Assembly: GCA_001829455.1 (NCBI GenBank)
Contig: MIBH01000041.1
Location: 1-35,961 of the forward strand
Origin: Spirochaetes bacterium RBG_13_51_14
GTDB lineage: Bacteria > Spirochaetota > UBA4802 > UBA5550
DNA length: 35,961 nt
Direction of reading: 5' to 3'
The position numbers and the translations under genes were made by a program. The stretch's first letter is position 1. The number at the start of each line of letters is the position of its first letter. This document shows, in pieces, positions 16,559 to 24,498 of the stretch. The notes beneath the pieces were generated by a model. That model was not told the DNA's origin. It was given only the letters and a program-made list of their open reading frames with translations, and did no database searches.

Positions 16559-18706
16559 TCACGGTCCATCAAACACGACCAGTGCATCCACCGCCACCGG
16601 TTCCGCTCCTTCTATGATCACGGGATTGATGTCGATCTCGCTCACCTCCGGATGAGCGAGCGGGATAAGGCTCAGCCGGTGGAGCATGCGCGCCAGGGAC
16701 GTGACGTTGACTTCAGGCATGCCTCGGAACGGCCCCAGCAGCGTGCGTGACCTGATGTTCCAAATCATCTCTACAGCGTCGTCCTCCGAAAGGGGCGCGG
16801 GCCTGAACACAGCGTCGCCCAGCGCCTCGGTCAGTATCCCGCCAAGGCCGAACATGACCGACGGGCCGAATCCGGGTGTCCGGACGATGCCGGCGACGAA
16901 CTCACGGTCGCCCTTGACCATGCGATAGAGTATCACCGGGACCCTCCGGCCCGCCGCCTTCTGGATGTTCCGGAACGACGCAACCGCCTCCTCCCGCGAC
17001 TTCTGGTTGAGATAGATGAGCCCCGCGCCGGTCTTATGCAGGATATCGCCCGCGCAGGCCTTGATGACCAGGGGATAGCCCACCGTGTCAGCGCCTGATG
17101 CCGCTTTATCCTCGTCACGGGCGATCAATTCTTCGGTGACCGGGATGCCCCATGACTTCAGGAACAGTTTGGATTCATGCTCGTCCATGTTGCCCTGCCC
17201 CCGCGCGCGGCAGCCGGCAGCCAACTTGTCCGCAGCCTGAGGCGTCCGGGGTATCGTAACCGGTTTCCACGGCTTTCGCTCCAGTATCTCGGTGTACCTG
17301 AGCATGCAGACCATGGCGCCGGCGGCCTTTTCGGGAGCATCGAAAACCGGTATGCCGTGATCCTCATACGCAGCGGTACAGTCGTCGTCCCGGTCGAAAA
17401 AGCTCGACACGCACACCGGCTTTCCGAACCGGGAGATTGAGGTTATTTTTTTGACATTATCCGGCATCATGTTCAAAATCGTTTCAACCGGCGCTCCGTT
17501 AAAAACGTCCCGGAAGTGGGAATAGCCGGCTTTTATGAATCCGGATCGCATGATGCCGTGCATGATCAATCCGTCAACCTCGCCGCTATCGAACACCAGC
17601 GACGGTATGTTCACCGGCAGTGCATCAAAATCCATGTGAAACGTGAGGTCCACGGGGTTTCCCGACGGCGCGTGCGGCGGTATCAGGGGCCGTATCTTTT
17701 GACGCAGCTCTGGAGAGAATTCCGGAACAGTCAAGCCCCCCTTCTCAAGCGCGTTGGCGATGGCCGATCCGGGTCCGCCTGAATTGGTCAGCACGGCGAT
17801 TCTTCTCCCTTTCAGCCGGGGCTGGACCGCCAGCATGTTCCCGTAATGATACAGCTCTTCAATGGTGTCCGCCCTGATAACGCCCGCCTGCCGGAACATC
17901 CCTTCATAGAGGTGATCCGGCGCCGCCATGGATCCGGTGTGGGACATGCTCGAACGCGCGCCCGCGCCGGACCCGCCCACGTACTGTGCAAGGACCGGCT
18001 TCACCGGGGTAACCCTGCGGGCCATGTCGATGAAGCGCCTGATATCGCGTATACCTTCGATATAGAGCGATATGGCCCTGGTCTGGTCGTCCTGTCCCAG
18101 GTATTCAAGCGCGTCTGTAATGGTGATGTTGGCGCTGTTGCCCACGCTGATGGCCTTGCTGAAGCGTATCCCCTTCTTCCCCAGATACGGGATCGACTGC
18201 GTCACATAGGTGCCGCTCTGCGAGGCGAACCCCAGCGAACCGGGACCGTACGGATAGGGTATGACCGTGGTGTTCAACGAAATTTCGCTGTTAATGATTC
18301 CCATGCAGTTGGGCCCCAGGAAACGAATGCCGTATGTTCTCGAAATCTCATTGAGCCGTTCCTGCATCCGGCCGCCTTCATCGCCGATTTCACCGAATCC
18401 GGCTGTGATGATTATGGCGCTTTGTGTTCCCTTTTTACCGAAATCTTCCAGCAGACCCGCGACCTGGTCCGATGGAACTACCAGAAGGGCCAGGTCGGGA
18501 ACTTCGGGAAGATCCGCAACCGAGGGATAGGCTCTCCTTCCGAGGACTTTTTCTTCCTTGGGATGGATGGGATAATATGCTCCGGCAAATCCGTCCTTGA
18601 TAATGCTCAGGGCGTGCATGGTGCCCATTTTCATGATATTATTGCCTGAACCGACAGTGGCAATCGACAGGGGATTCAACAGACGGTGCAGTGGATTATC
18701 ACTCAT
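16559..18706 (-). CDS. ADP-forming acetate/acyl-CoA synthetase (single-chain, NDP-forming)
   Basis: The 715-residue protein has the domain order of single-chain ADP-forming acyl-CoA ligases: CoA-binding Rossmann domain (about 8-105), succinyl-CoA-ligase-like domains (about 125-450, with GPNCMGIIN at 131-139 and the phosphorylated-histidine motif MSHTGS, H256), then an ATP-grasp domain (about 490-710, FLKSWGIPVTEE to DINPVIIEG). Such enzymes convert acyl-CoA, ADP and phosphate to acid, CoA and ATP, or run in reverse. The acyl substrate is not determinable. No GNAT domain is fused, so it is not of the Pat acetyltransferase type. AAGGAG lies 4 nt before the ATG. Confidence 0.93.
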   Translation of the reverse strand: MSDNPLHRLLNPLSIATVGSGNNIMKMGTMHALSIIKDGFAGAYYPIHPKEEKVLGRRAYPSVADLPEVPDLALLVVPSDQVAGLLEDFGKKGTQSAIIITAGFGEIGDEGGRMQERLNEISRTYGIRFLGPNCMGIINSEISLNTTVIPYPYGPGSLGFASQSGTYVTQSIPYLGKKGIRFSKAISVGNSANITITDALEYLGQDDQTRAISLYIEGIRDIRRFIDMARRVTPVKPVLAQYVGGSGAGARSSMSHTGSMAAPDHLYEGMFRQAGVIRADTIEELYHYGNMLAVQPRLKGRRIAVLTNSGGPGSAIANALEKGGLTVPEFSPELRQKIRPLIPPHAPSGNPVDLTFHMDFDALPVNIPSLVFDSGEVDGLIMHGIMRSGFIKAGYSHFRDVFNGAPVETILNMMPDNVKKITSISRFGKPVCVSSFFDRDDDCTAAYEDHGIPVFDAPEKAAGAMVCMLRYTEILERKPWKPVTIPRTPQAADKLAAGCRARGQGNMDEHESKLFLKSWGIPVTEELIARDEDKAASGADTVGYPLVIKACAGDILHKTGAGLIYLNQKSREEAVASFRNIQKAAGRRVPVILYRMVKGDREFVAGIVRTPGFGPSVMFGLGGILTEALGDAVFRPAPLSEDDAVEMIWNIRSRTLLGPFRGMPEVNVTSLARMLHRLSLIPLAHPEVSEIDINPVIIEGAEPVAVDALVVFDGP

Positions 18707-18852
18707 ATTGCTCCTTATATTACCTGTCCCTTCAATAAATTTGTATACATTTTCATATCATATGTATATAAGTCAAGAGGAAAGAAAAAAAAAGTAATTA
18801 TTATTCAGCCGGAAAGCAGCCGGTAAGGATATGAGGTTCCGGTGTATTGTAA

Positions 18853-18880
18853 TTGACATAATACTCGCGTATGATATTAT
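18853..18880 (+). promoter_or_regulatory. Strong sigma70-type promoter
   Basis: TTGACA (18853-18858, perfect consensus) and TATTAT (18875-18880) are spaced 16 bp apart, about 50 bp ahead of the membrane protein gene at 18931. A GGAGG ribosome site follows just before the ATG. Confidence 0.7.
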
Positions 18881-18930
18881 TTCATGCGGTTTCCCGCCAC
18901 ATTTCCATTCACATTTAACGGAGGTAGTAC

Positions 18931-19515
18931 ATGGATAAATTCTTGGAGAAATTCTTGATTATGAGGCCGTTTCTTAAAATGATATCCGATGGGAAATTTT
19001 TTACGAAAATTTTTTCATGGTTTTTGATGATTCTCGCGTGTCTTGTCCTGATAGGATTTTTGTACAGTTCGTACAAACTCTGGTATGCCCTCTCATTCGG
19101 ATTCGACATTAAACTGTTTTTCTCGAATATCTTCGTGGAGATTATATTGATTGCGCTCGCTGTAATCATCATGAATATTTTGCTCATCCGGGCCGCCGAC
19201 ATCGCAGCCCTGCCCCGCTCCAAGGATTATATCATTATCCCGAGCTTTGTCATATTCCTTAAAATGATCGGGGAAATCACCGGCGTGTTCTACGCCCTCA
19301 TGGGTGTGGCGGCGGGGATCGCCATCTGGATCGCGGGTGCGGTTCCCCTCTCGGTCCCGGGATTCAGATTGTTCTTCAGCGGAGGCGGTTTCGCCGGCGG
19401 GCTTACCGCAGTCATCGCCGGCCCGCTCCTCGGATTCCTGCTCCTCTGTCTGTTTTATTTTATCGCCGAGCAGGTCGGCGTGCTGATGGACATAGCGAGG
19501 AACACGAAAAGATAG
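18931..19515 (+). CDS. Four-helix membrane protein of unknown function
   Basis: The 194-residue protein has about four membrane segments (around residues 28-50, 62-85, 100-130 and 150-183). The third region is glycine/alanine-rich (MGVAAGIAIWIAGAVPLSVP), and FFSGGGFAGGLTAVIAGP runs into the fourth helix. I do not recognise the family. A good promoter (TTGACA/TATTAT) and GGAGG 6 nt before the ATG show it is a real, probably monocistronic gene. It faces the lipoprotein gene at 20259-19603. Confidence 0.8.
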   Translation: MDKFLEKFLIMRPFLKMISDGKFFTKIFSWFLMILACLVLIGFLYSSYKLWYALSFGFDIKLFFSNIFVEIILIALAVIIMNILLIRAADIAALPRSKDYIIIPSFVIFLKMIGEITGVFYALMGVAAGIAIWIAGAVPLSVPGFRLFFSGGGFAGGLTAVIAGPLLGFLLLCLFYFIAEQVGVLMDIARNTKR

Positions 19516-19559
19516 ACGCAGTTCACCCCGTCCTCCTCATGCGCCGGCGCTTGAAGCCG

Positions 19560-19593
19560 ATGAAGCCGTGATCGATATTCACCACGGCTTCAT
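19560..19593. terminator. Hairpin between convergent genes
   Basis: A perfect 11-bp stem (ATGAAGCCGTG at 19560-19570, CACGGCTTCAT at 19583-19593) with a 12-nt loop lies between the convergent membrane protein and lipoprotein genes. It has no T-tract on either side, so terminator function is uncertain. Confidence 0.4.
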
Positions 19594-19602
19594 AACCTGC
19601 TC

Positions 19603-20259
19603 TTATTGAATGCCGACGTCGAACCTCCCGTCACGGATGGTTATGACGGCGGATGTCTGTTCCGACTTCAGATCGCCGGAGAAGGTCCCCCTGGCCCTTC
19701 CGCCCGGTCCGCCCCATTCGTCGATGGTCAGGGTAAACGAGCAGGCGGGATCCAGCGTATACATCATGCCGCTTTCCGTCCCGAAGAATTGAAACATGAA
19801 AGGGCTCGTGTTTTCAGAGTATGTGCCTGGCGTAACATCGGGCGGCAGCAAAAATGAGATGACATTATTGATCGTCGACTGGTCGTTAACATTGATGCCG
19901 CTCATATTACCGGCAAAATGCACGACATAACCCGTCATTTCCGGTGATGCTGAAATCTTCCTGAAACTGCCGGACGCCCGGTAGGTAAAAATGGTGGAAT
20001 CCCTGTTCAGGGCAAAGGCGGCCGCGTTTTCCGGAGCGGTACCAAGTTCTTCCCGGGCCGCAGTGCCCTCGTCGCCACGGTCATTGTTATTCAATTCGTC
20101 ATCATGTTCAGGGCCGGCATCATCGCCGCCTGTTCCAACAGTGGCGTCCATCAGAATCGTATTTTTTGATTCTGTGTCCGTATCTGATCCGCCGCATAAA
20201 AAATAGACGAGTATTGACAATCCGAGTATCGCTGCTGCTATAACTATTTTTTTCGTCAT
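19603..20259 (-). CDS. Putative lipoprotein
   Basis: The 218-residue protein has an N-terminal hydrophobic signal ending in YFLCGG (Cys22), a plausible lipoprotein site. A low-complexity acidic linker follows (about 28-75, rich in Asp, Glu, Asn, Gly), then a beta-rich domain of about 140 residues ending in FTLTIDEWGG, ARGTFSGDL and ITIRDGRFDVGIQ. That ending is a pattern common in hypothetical lipoproteins of several phyla. No enzyme motif is visible. It is likely an envelope-anchored domain on a flexible tether; the function is unknown. Confidence 0.75.
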   Translation of the reverse strand: MTKKIVIAAAILGLSILVYFLCGGSDTDTESKNTILMDATVGTGGDDAGPEHDDELNNNDRGDEGTAAREELGTAPENAAAFALNRDSTIFTYRASGSFRKISASPEMTGYVVHFAGNMSGINVNDQSTINNVISFLLPPDVTPGTYSENTSPFMFQFFGTESGMMYTLDPACSFTLTIDEWGGPGGRARGTFSGDLKSEQTSAVITIRDGRFDVGIQ

Positions 20260-20581
20260 GACGCAACCATGTATCGTATAAGTATCATGGGGATCGTATC
20301 AGTTACGGAAATAACCGTATACCAGGTATTATCAAGAATTTTTTTAAAAAAAGGATAAATTATGGCTTCCTTCCGCTTTTCCCGAAAAGTTTTTTACCGC
20401 GCTCGTAGACTGATACGGTCATGTATATAAATTGATGATTGACGCAAAGTAAAACCGGCGTTCCCGGCTTGAACAGAGAGAATATTTTAATATCCAGATC
20501 ATAAAAAAAGCATGACATCATGGGCATGTCGTTTTATTAATCCAGAGAAGCAATTTTCATCGATACAATCAATTGATTATC
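20260..20581. other. Upstream half of the intergenic region between divergent genes
   Basis: This stretch is AT-rich and holds no recognisable gene except a possible 22-residue basic reading frame at 20362-20430. Repeat element B follows at 20582. No clear promoter was picked for either flanking gene. Confidence 0.4.
20362..20430 (+). CDS. Possible small basic peptide (22 residues)
   Basis: An ATG with AAGGA 7-8 nt upstream opens a 22-codon frame (MASFRFSRKVFYRARRLIRS, then two residues) with eight Arg/Lys. It is too short to judge by composition and has no known match that I can name. It could be chance. Confidence 0.18.
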   Translation: MASFRFSRKVFYRARRLIRSCI

Positions 20582-20680
20582 AGACTTGTTGCTAAACTAA
20601 CATAATAATGAAATATTTGTCCCCGCCGCCTGCGGCGGCGGGGACAAATTCCAATATTTATTTAGGCATCCAACAAGTCT
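20582..20680 (+). repeat. Palindromic dispersed element, copy B
   Basis: Terminal repeats AGACTTGTTG (20582-20591) and CAACAAGTCT (20671-20680) are perfect over 10 bp. The central stem is 16 bp perfect (20615-20630 with 20634-20649) with loop TGC. Compared with copy A, one C-G pair has become T-A and one T-A pair has become A-T, so pairing is retained. It lies 50 bp upstream of the epimerase start codon, in the same orientation as the other copies. Confidence 0.85.
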
Positions 20681-20730
20681 AATAATTCTTTTATCGCATC
20701 AACAACTATACCATCACCCATGAGGTTAGT

Positions 20731-21675
20731 ATGAACATATTCCTCACCGGCGGCCTCGGATTTGTGGGAAGTAAGCTCACCAGCATGTTAGTTTCGAACG
20801 GTCACTCGGTTACCGTGGTCGAACGCAACCCGGCCGGCAAGCAGGCGCCCTTCAAAGGGATCAGGGTTATAACGGCGGACGCTTCCCGGCCCGGGCCCTG
20901 GCAAGACGCTGTGGCGGAGCAAGATGCGGTCATAAATCTTGCCGGCGTTTCAATCTTCACCAGATGGAACAGGCGCACGAAAGAAGGTATTTACAACAGC
21001 AGAATCCTCATAACCAGAAACGTGGTTGACGCCCTTAAAAAGAGAAAGGGGAAAAAGGTTGATCTCATCTCAGCCTCGGCCGTGGGCTTTTACGGATTCC
21101 ACGGCGATGAATTTCTTACTGAATCCGGCACTCCCGGCCACGATTTTCTGGCGCGGGTCTGCCGCGACTGGGAAGAAGAAGCGCTGAAGGCTGAGCAACA
21201 CGGAGCCCGCGTGGTTATCACCCGCTTCGGTGTGATTCTCGGCCGGGACGGCGGCGCCCTCGATATCCTCAGGAAAATCTTTCAATTCCGGCTTGGCAAC
21301 CGGCTCGGGTCCGGGGGGCAGTGGTTTTCCTGGATACATGAGGACGACCTCGTTTCAATTTTCAGGTTTATTCTTGAGAGGAAGAACGTGCGCGGACCGG
21401 TTAACTGTACCGCGCCACACCCGGCGACCAATCGCGAGCTTACCGGGGCGCTCAACCGGGCTCTGGGGACCTTCCCGCTGGTGCCACCCGCTCCAGGTTT
21501 CATGCTGAAAACAATTCTCGGCGAGTTCGGCGATTTTCTGCTCAAAGGCCAGAGGGTAATTCCCCGTCGGCTTTCTGAAGCCGGTTTTAATTTCGAATAT
21601 CCTGATATTGATAAAGCGCTTTCAGACTTATGCAGCGATTCTCGGCCCGTCCGTCAGGTCGCAAAAGTGTTATGA
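20731..21675 (+). CDS. TIGR01777-family SDR epimerase (YfcH-like)
   Basis: The 314-residue protein opens with the extended-SDR nucleotide motif FLTGGLGFVGSKL, has NLAG at residues 70-73 and the family-typical RWNRRTKEGIYNSR segment. It continues with SASAVGFYG, DWEEEAL, the RFGVILGRDGGAL block, GSGGQWFSWIHEDDL, and a DUF1731-like C-terminus (GQRVIPRRLSEAGF). This matches the YfcH/TIGR01777 family, whose substrate is not established. The usual YxxxK catalytic motif is not obvious, as in its relatives. GAGG precedes the ATG by 6 nt. It may be cotranscribed with the membrane protein gene 74 bp downstream. Confidence 0.92.
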   Translation: MNIFLTGGLGFVGSKLTSMLVSNGHSVTVVERNPAGKQAPFKGIRVITADASRPGPWQDAVAEQDAVINLAGVSIFTRWNRRTKEGIYNSRILITRNVVDALKKRKGKKVDLISASAVGFYGFHGDEFLTESGTPGHDFLARVCRDWEEEALKAEQHGARVVITRFGVILGRDGGALDILRKIFQFRLGNRLGSGGQWFSWIHEDDLVSIFRFILERKNVRGPVNCTAPHPATNRELTGALNRALGTFPLVPPAPGFMLKTILGEFGDFLLKGQRVIPRRLSEAGFNFEYPDIDKALSDLCSDSRPVRQVAKVL

Positions 21676-21749
21676 CGGATTCAAACAGATATTCTCCTCT
21701 GGCATATCCATGAAATCCGAGCGGTTTATCAAACAAACCTGATACTGCC

Positions 21750-22829
21750 ATGAACACGTCGACAAAGACAATCTTTATCGCAACGATGACGGCGGCGCTC
21801 TTCTTCGGCTTCCTGCACCTGTTCGTTCCCGGCCACAATTTCGAGCGTCTCCATATCTTCCTGTTCAATCTCACCGGCGGCGGCACGATCATCCTGATGT
21901 ATACCGAAGAAAGAAAATCCTTTTCCGCCGGGACCGCGGCTTTCTTCATGCTTTCACTCCTCTACGCCATAGCCGCATTTCTGAGATACTATGCGTTCGC
22001 GGCGGCCATCGCCGTAGTTCTGGCCCTCGTGGTGGAAGCCATACGGGTGAAACGGTTCGCCTTTTCCCCGGCGGACTTTTTCCGCGGTTTGGCTTCCGTT
22101 CAGTCGAAATTCCACCAGGCGGCGCTTCTCTGCCTGTCTCTGGGCCTCTTCATATCGGCGCTGGTGATCCTCAACCATGAATACTGGAAAATTCTTTCCT
22201 CGCCGAAGCTCACGCTGGACGTCTTTTTCCTGGGCTTCTCCTTCCCGGTCTCGCTGATCACCATGTCGGTCATGTTCGGCATGATTCAGGAAAACGGGAG
22301 GTTGTTGGTGCGAATACTCAAGAATATCAGCTTCTGGGTCGTCAATCTGGGAGTAATAATCTTTTTCGTATTTATTCTCCTGGAGATGCTTTATGCCGAA
22401 TTGGCCGCCGCCGGCGCGTTATTTATCATTGTCATAGTCATCTTCATCCTCTATGTGCGGCTGGGGATCCAGATCCAGCCGAAGGCGTTTCTCACCTCGG
22501 GCATGTCGTTCCTCATCATGACCGCGATAACCGGAATCATATATATCCTCATGCATGTGTTCATTCCACAGCCGGCGGGGGGTAAATTGCTCTTGAAGCT
22601 CCACGCCCTGATCTCGCTCTATGGGTGGAACCTGAACGGACTGGCAGTGATCTGCCGGAATGACGATTTCCCCATCAAGCTCCATTCGGGACGGGTCATC
22701 CTGTTCCACTGGATAATCGTGACCGTCATCGCGCCTCTCGGTTTCTATTTCAGGCCGATGTCGGTAGCGGCGGTAATGATGTACGGGGCGTTCCTGTACG
22801 TCATCCTGTTCACTCGAAGCTCGTCCTAA
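21750..22829 (+). CDS. Polytopic membrane protein of unknown function
   Basis: The 359-residue protein has about ten hydrophobic segments spread along its length. Several histidines sit at or near helix ends (H23, H29 and H35 in the first 40 residues, then LKLHALISLYGW, KLHSG and LFHWIIV), a pattern seen in haem- or metal-binding membrane proteins but not proof of one. The family was not recognised. It follows the epimerase on the same strand with 74 bp between. No clear ribosome site precedes the ATG. Confidence 0.78.
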   Translation: MNTSTKTIFIATMTAALFFGFLHLFVPGHNFERLHIFLFNLTGGGTIILMYTEERKSFSAGTAAFFMLSLLYAIAAFLRYYAFAAAIAVVLALVVEAIRVKRFAFSPADFFRGLASVQSKFHQAALLCLSLGLFISALVILNHEYWKILSSPKLTLDVFFLGFSFPVSLITMSVMFGMIQENGRLLVRILKNISFWVVNLGVIIFFVFILLEMLYAELAAAGALFIIVIVIFILYVRLGIQIQPKAFLTSGMSFLIMTAITGIIYILMHVFIPQPAGGKLLLKLHALISLYGWNLNGLAVICRNDDFPIKLHSGRVILFHWIIVTVIAPLGFYFRPMSVAAVMMYGAFLYVILFTRSSS

Positions 22830-22903
22830 CGAAACGCACTGTAGGCGTGAGGATAGATACACCTTTCCCGAAGGAATGCTTCCTTTATGTATGACAGAGG
22901 CGA

Positions 22904-22937
22904 TGTCTAATAAGTGCCTCGGAGCTGTCTAATAAGT
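22904..22937. repeat. Short tandem direct repeat, two units
   Basis: TGTCTAATAAGT occurs at 22904-22915 and again at 22926-22937, a 22-bp period, in the 162 bp between two convergent genes. GTCTAATAA also appears at the right edge of repeat elements B and C. A weak 6-bp hairpin (22871-22885) precedes it. Confidence 0.5.
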
Positions 22938-22991
22938 CAACGTGTAAACTGTCCTTTGAACAGGTGAATCATTCCAACAGTGACGCTGTAT

Positions 22992-24086
22992 CTACGCGGT
23001 TGCAGGCTTCCTTTTTTTGATCAGGATGATCGCAACTACCGCAACTACAATCAATATGAGCCACAGCCACCAGAGCTTGATGAGCCAGTAGATGAGCGCG
23101 GCAAGGATCAGCGCTATGACGGTGAGGACCACCCGAATCGCGCCTGCGCCCAGCTCGCCCAGAAAGGGAATGAATTCCAGCAGCGTGGTAACGGGCCCGG
23201 CCAGGCCGTTCAGGCCAATGGCCATGAGCAAAAAGCCGCCGATAAAAAACAGGATCCCTTTCATCTGGTCTTCAGATTTCAGTCCCTGGAGCATGGTGTC
23301 GAAATTACCGGTTGATCCGGCAAGCTTGTGATCATTCTTTTCCGCATAGGGAACGATGCTCGCGCCGCTCACGCCTCCGGCAAAGGTGTATTCAACCCCG
23401 GACGGATAGGCGGAATAGTTGATCCGTTTGTCGCCCAACCGCGGCGCCCCCGGTACTCCCTTGACGTACTTCACGCCCAGGTCCTTCGAACCGGCGTAAA
23501 AATCCACCGATTTAACGTCAATCGAATACCCTTTCACCCTGCAGTTGGCGGCATTAATCGATTCGGATTTCTCCTCCAGTACCGGATTCTGCACGTTGGT
23601 ATTGATGTTGTTATTCCGGCAGAAGGTCTGCCACTTCTCAGAATTGAAGCTGGAAATCGCCTCCGGGCTGCTCGTCCACTCCATGGTGTACGAATAGGTC
23701 GTGGTCGTCGTAGTTTTTTTTGTCCGTGATATTCCTTCCCGCTCGGTCTTGGATTCGGTCTTCTTATGCTCTACCCAGGCATACACCTCCGGTGTCTTTG
23801 ATATCTTCAAATAATTCCCCGCTGGAATATTCGGTGGATCTCCAATTCTCTCGGCGGTTGCGATGCCGGTGACATAGGCCGGCTTGCCGGCCGTGGTCTG
23901 CTCCACGGGAACCGCATCCTTGAACACCTTCTGCCACTGTATCCTGGTAGCGCCGCAGTACAGGACCGGAAACGCCGCAATGAAGCATATCAGGCCGACA
24001 AACAGACCCTTTATCGAACTGCCGATCTGTCCGAGAGGACCCTGAGACGATACGCTGGTTTCGGTCATGCCGCTGTTATCGATCAT
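22992..24086 (-). CDS. TMEM43-family membrane protein
   Basis: The 364-residue protein has one N-terminal membrane helix (about 28-48), a large extracytoplasmic domain (about 50-270), and a C-terminal bundle of three or four helices from about 275, starting ILFFIGGFLLMAIGLNGLAGP with FIPFLGELGAGA after it. This matches the TMEM43/LUMA family (PF07787), known mainly from the animal inner nuclear membrane and also scattered in bacteria, where the role is not known. The soluble domain has a basic, Thr-rich stretch (RTKKTTTTTTYSYTMEW). GGAGGAGT lies 5-6 nt before the ATG. It appears monocistronic. Confidence 0.87.
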   Translation of the reverse strand: MIDNSGMTETSVSSQGPLGQIGSSIKGLFVGLICFIAAFPVLYCGATRIQWQKVFKDAVPVEQTTAGKPAYVTGIATAERIGDPPNIPAGNYLKISKTPEVYAWVEHKKTESKTEREGISRTKKTTTTTTYSYTMEWTSSPEAISSFNSEKWQTFCRNNNINTNVQNPVLEEKSESINAANCRVKGYSIDVKSVDFYAGSKDLGVKYVKGVPGAPRLGDKRINYSAYPSGVEYTFAGGVSGASIVPYAEKNDHKLAGSTGNFDTMLQGLKSEDQMKGILFFIGGFLLMAIGLNGLAGPVTTLLEFIPFLGELGAGAIRVVLTVIALILAALIYWLIKLWWLWLILIVVAVVAIILIKKRKPATA

Positions 24087-24390
24087 ATATTACTCCTCCC
24101 AATTTATTAAATATATCGCATCTCCGCTGCTGATAAATCCGAACATCGGGATGCCGACGATGAATCTCCTTTTTAACAATCGCAGCGTTATATCGAGACC
24201 ACAAACATTCGCCCGTGTCAAGAATTAAAATAAACACCGGCGCCATCTCATTACATCTGGCCCTCAATCATAAGCGGTGAAAAGCCCGCCCTGGCGGTAC
24301 TACGCACACCGATGTGCCGGTAAGTCCGCATAACCAATGGTCTAAACACCTCGCTGAACCGGTTCATGACGGACAGATCGATATTAAATC
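24087..24390. other. Intergenic region between divergent genes
   Basis: No convincing gene is seen. Short frames on both strands lack family features. A TTGACA at about 24220 on the minus strand and TATAAC further along are 23 bp apart, too far for a normal promoter of the TMEM43 gene. The kinase promoter follows at 24391. Confidence 0.4.
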
Positions 24391-24419
24391 TTGACATTAT
24401 CAATAACTTCACATACATT
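24391..24419 (+). promoter_or_regulatory. Sigma70-type promoter for the hybrid histidine kinase
   Basis: TTGACA (24391-24396) and TACATT (24414-24419) are spaced by 17 bp, about 80 bp upstream of the kinase start codon. Confidence 0.55.
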
Positions 24420-24498
24420 AATGATTGCGATGAACGCTCCTCCTTGGAACCGCCGGGCAACATGCCCCCCGCGGTTCGGCACCTGAATAATAGGATAT

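Noticed and set aside
17846-18649. 267-codon plus-strand frame
   Set aside because: It is antisense to the acyl-CoA synthetase, whose domains are intact; no start signal or family match.
22904-22937. CRISPR-like direct repeats
   Set aside because: Only two short units with a 10-nt spacing and no cas genes nearby.
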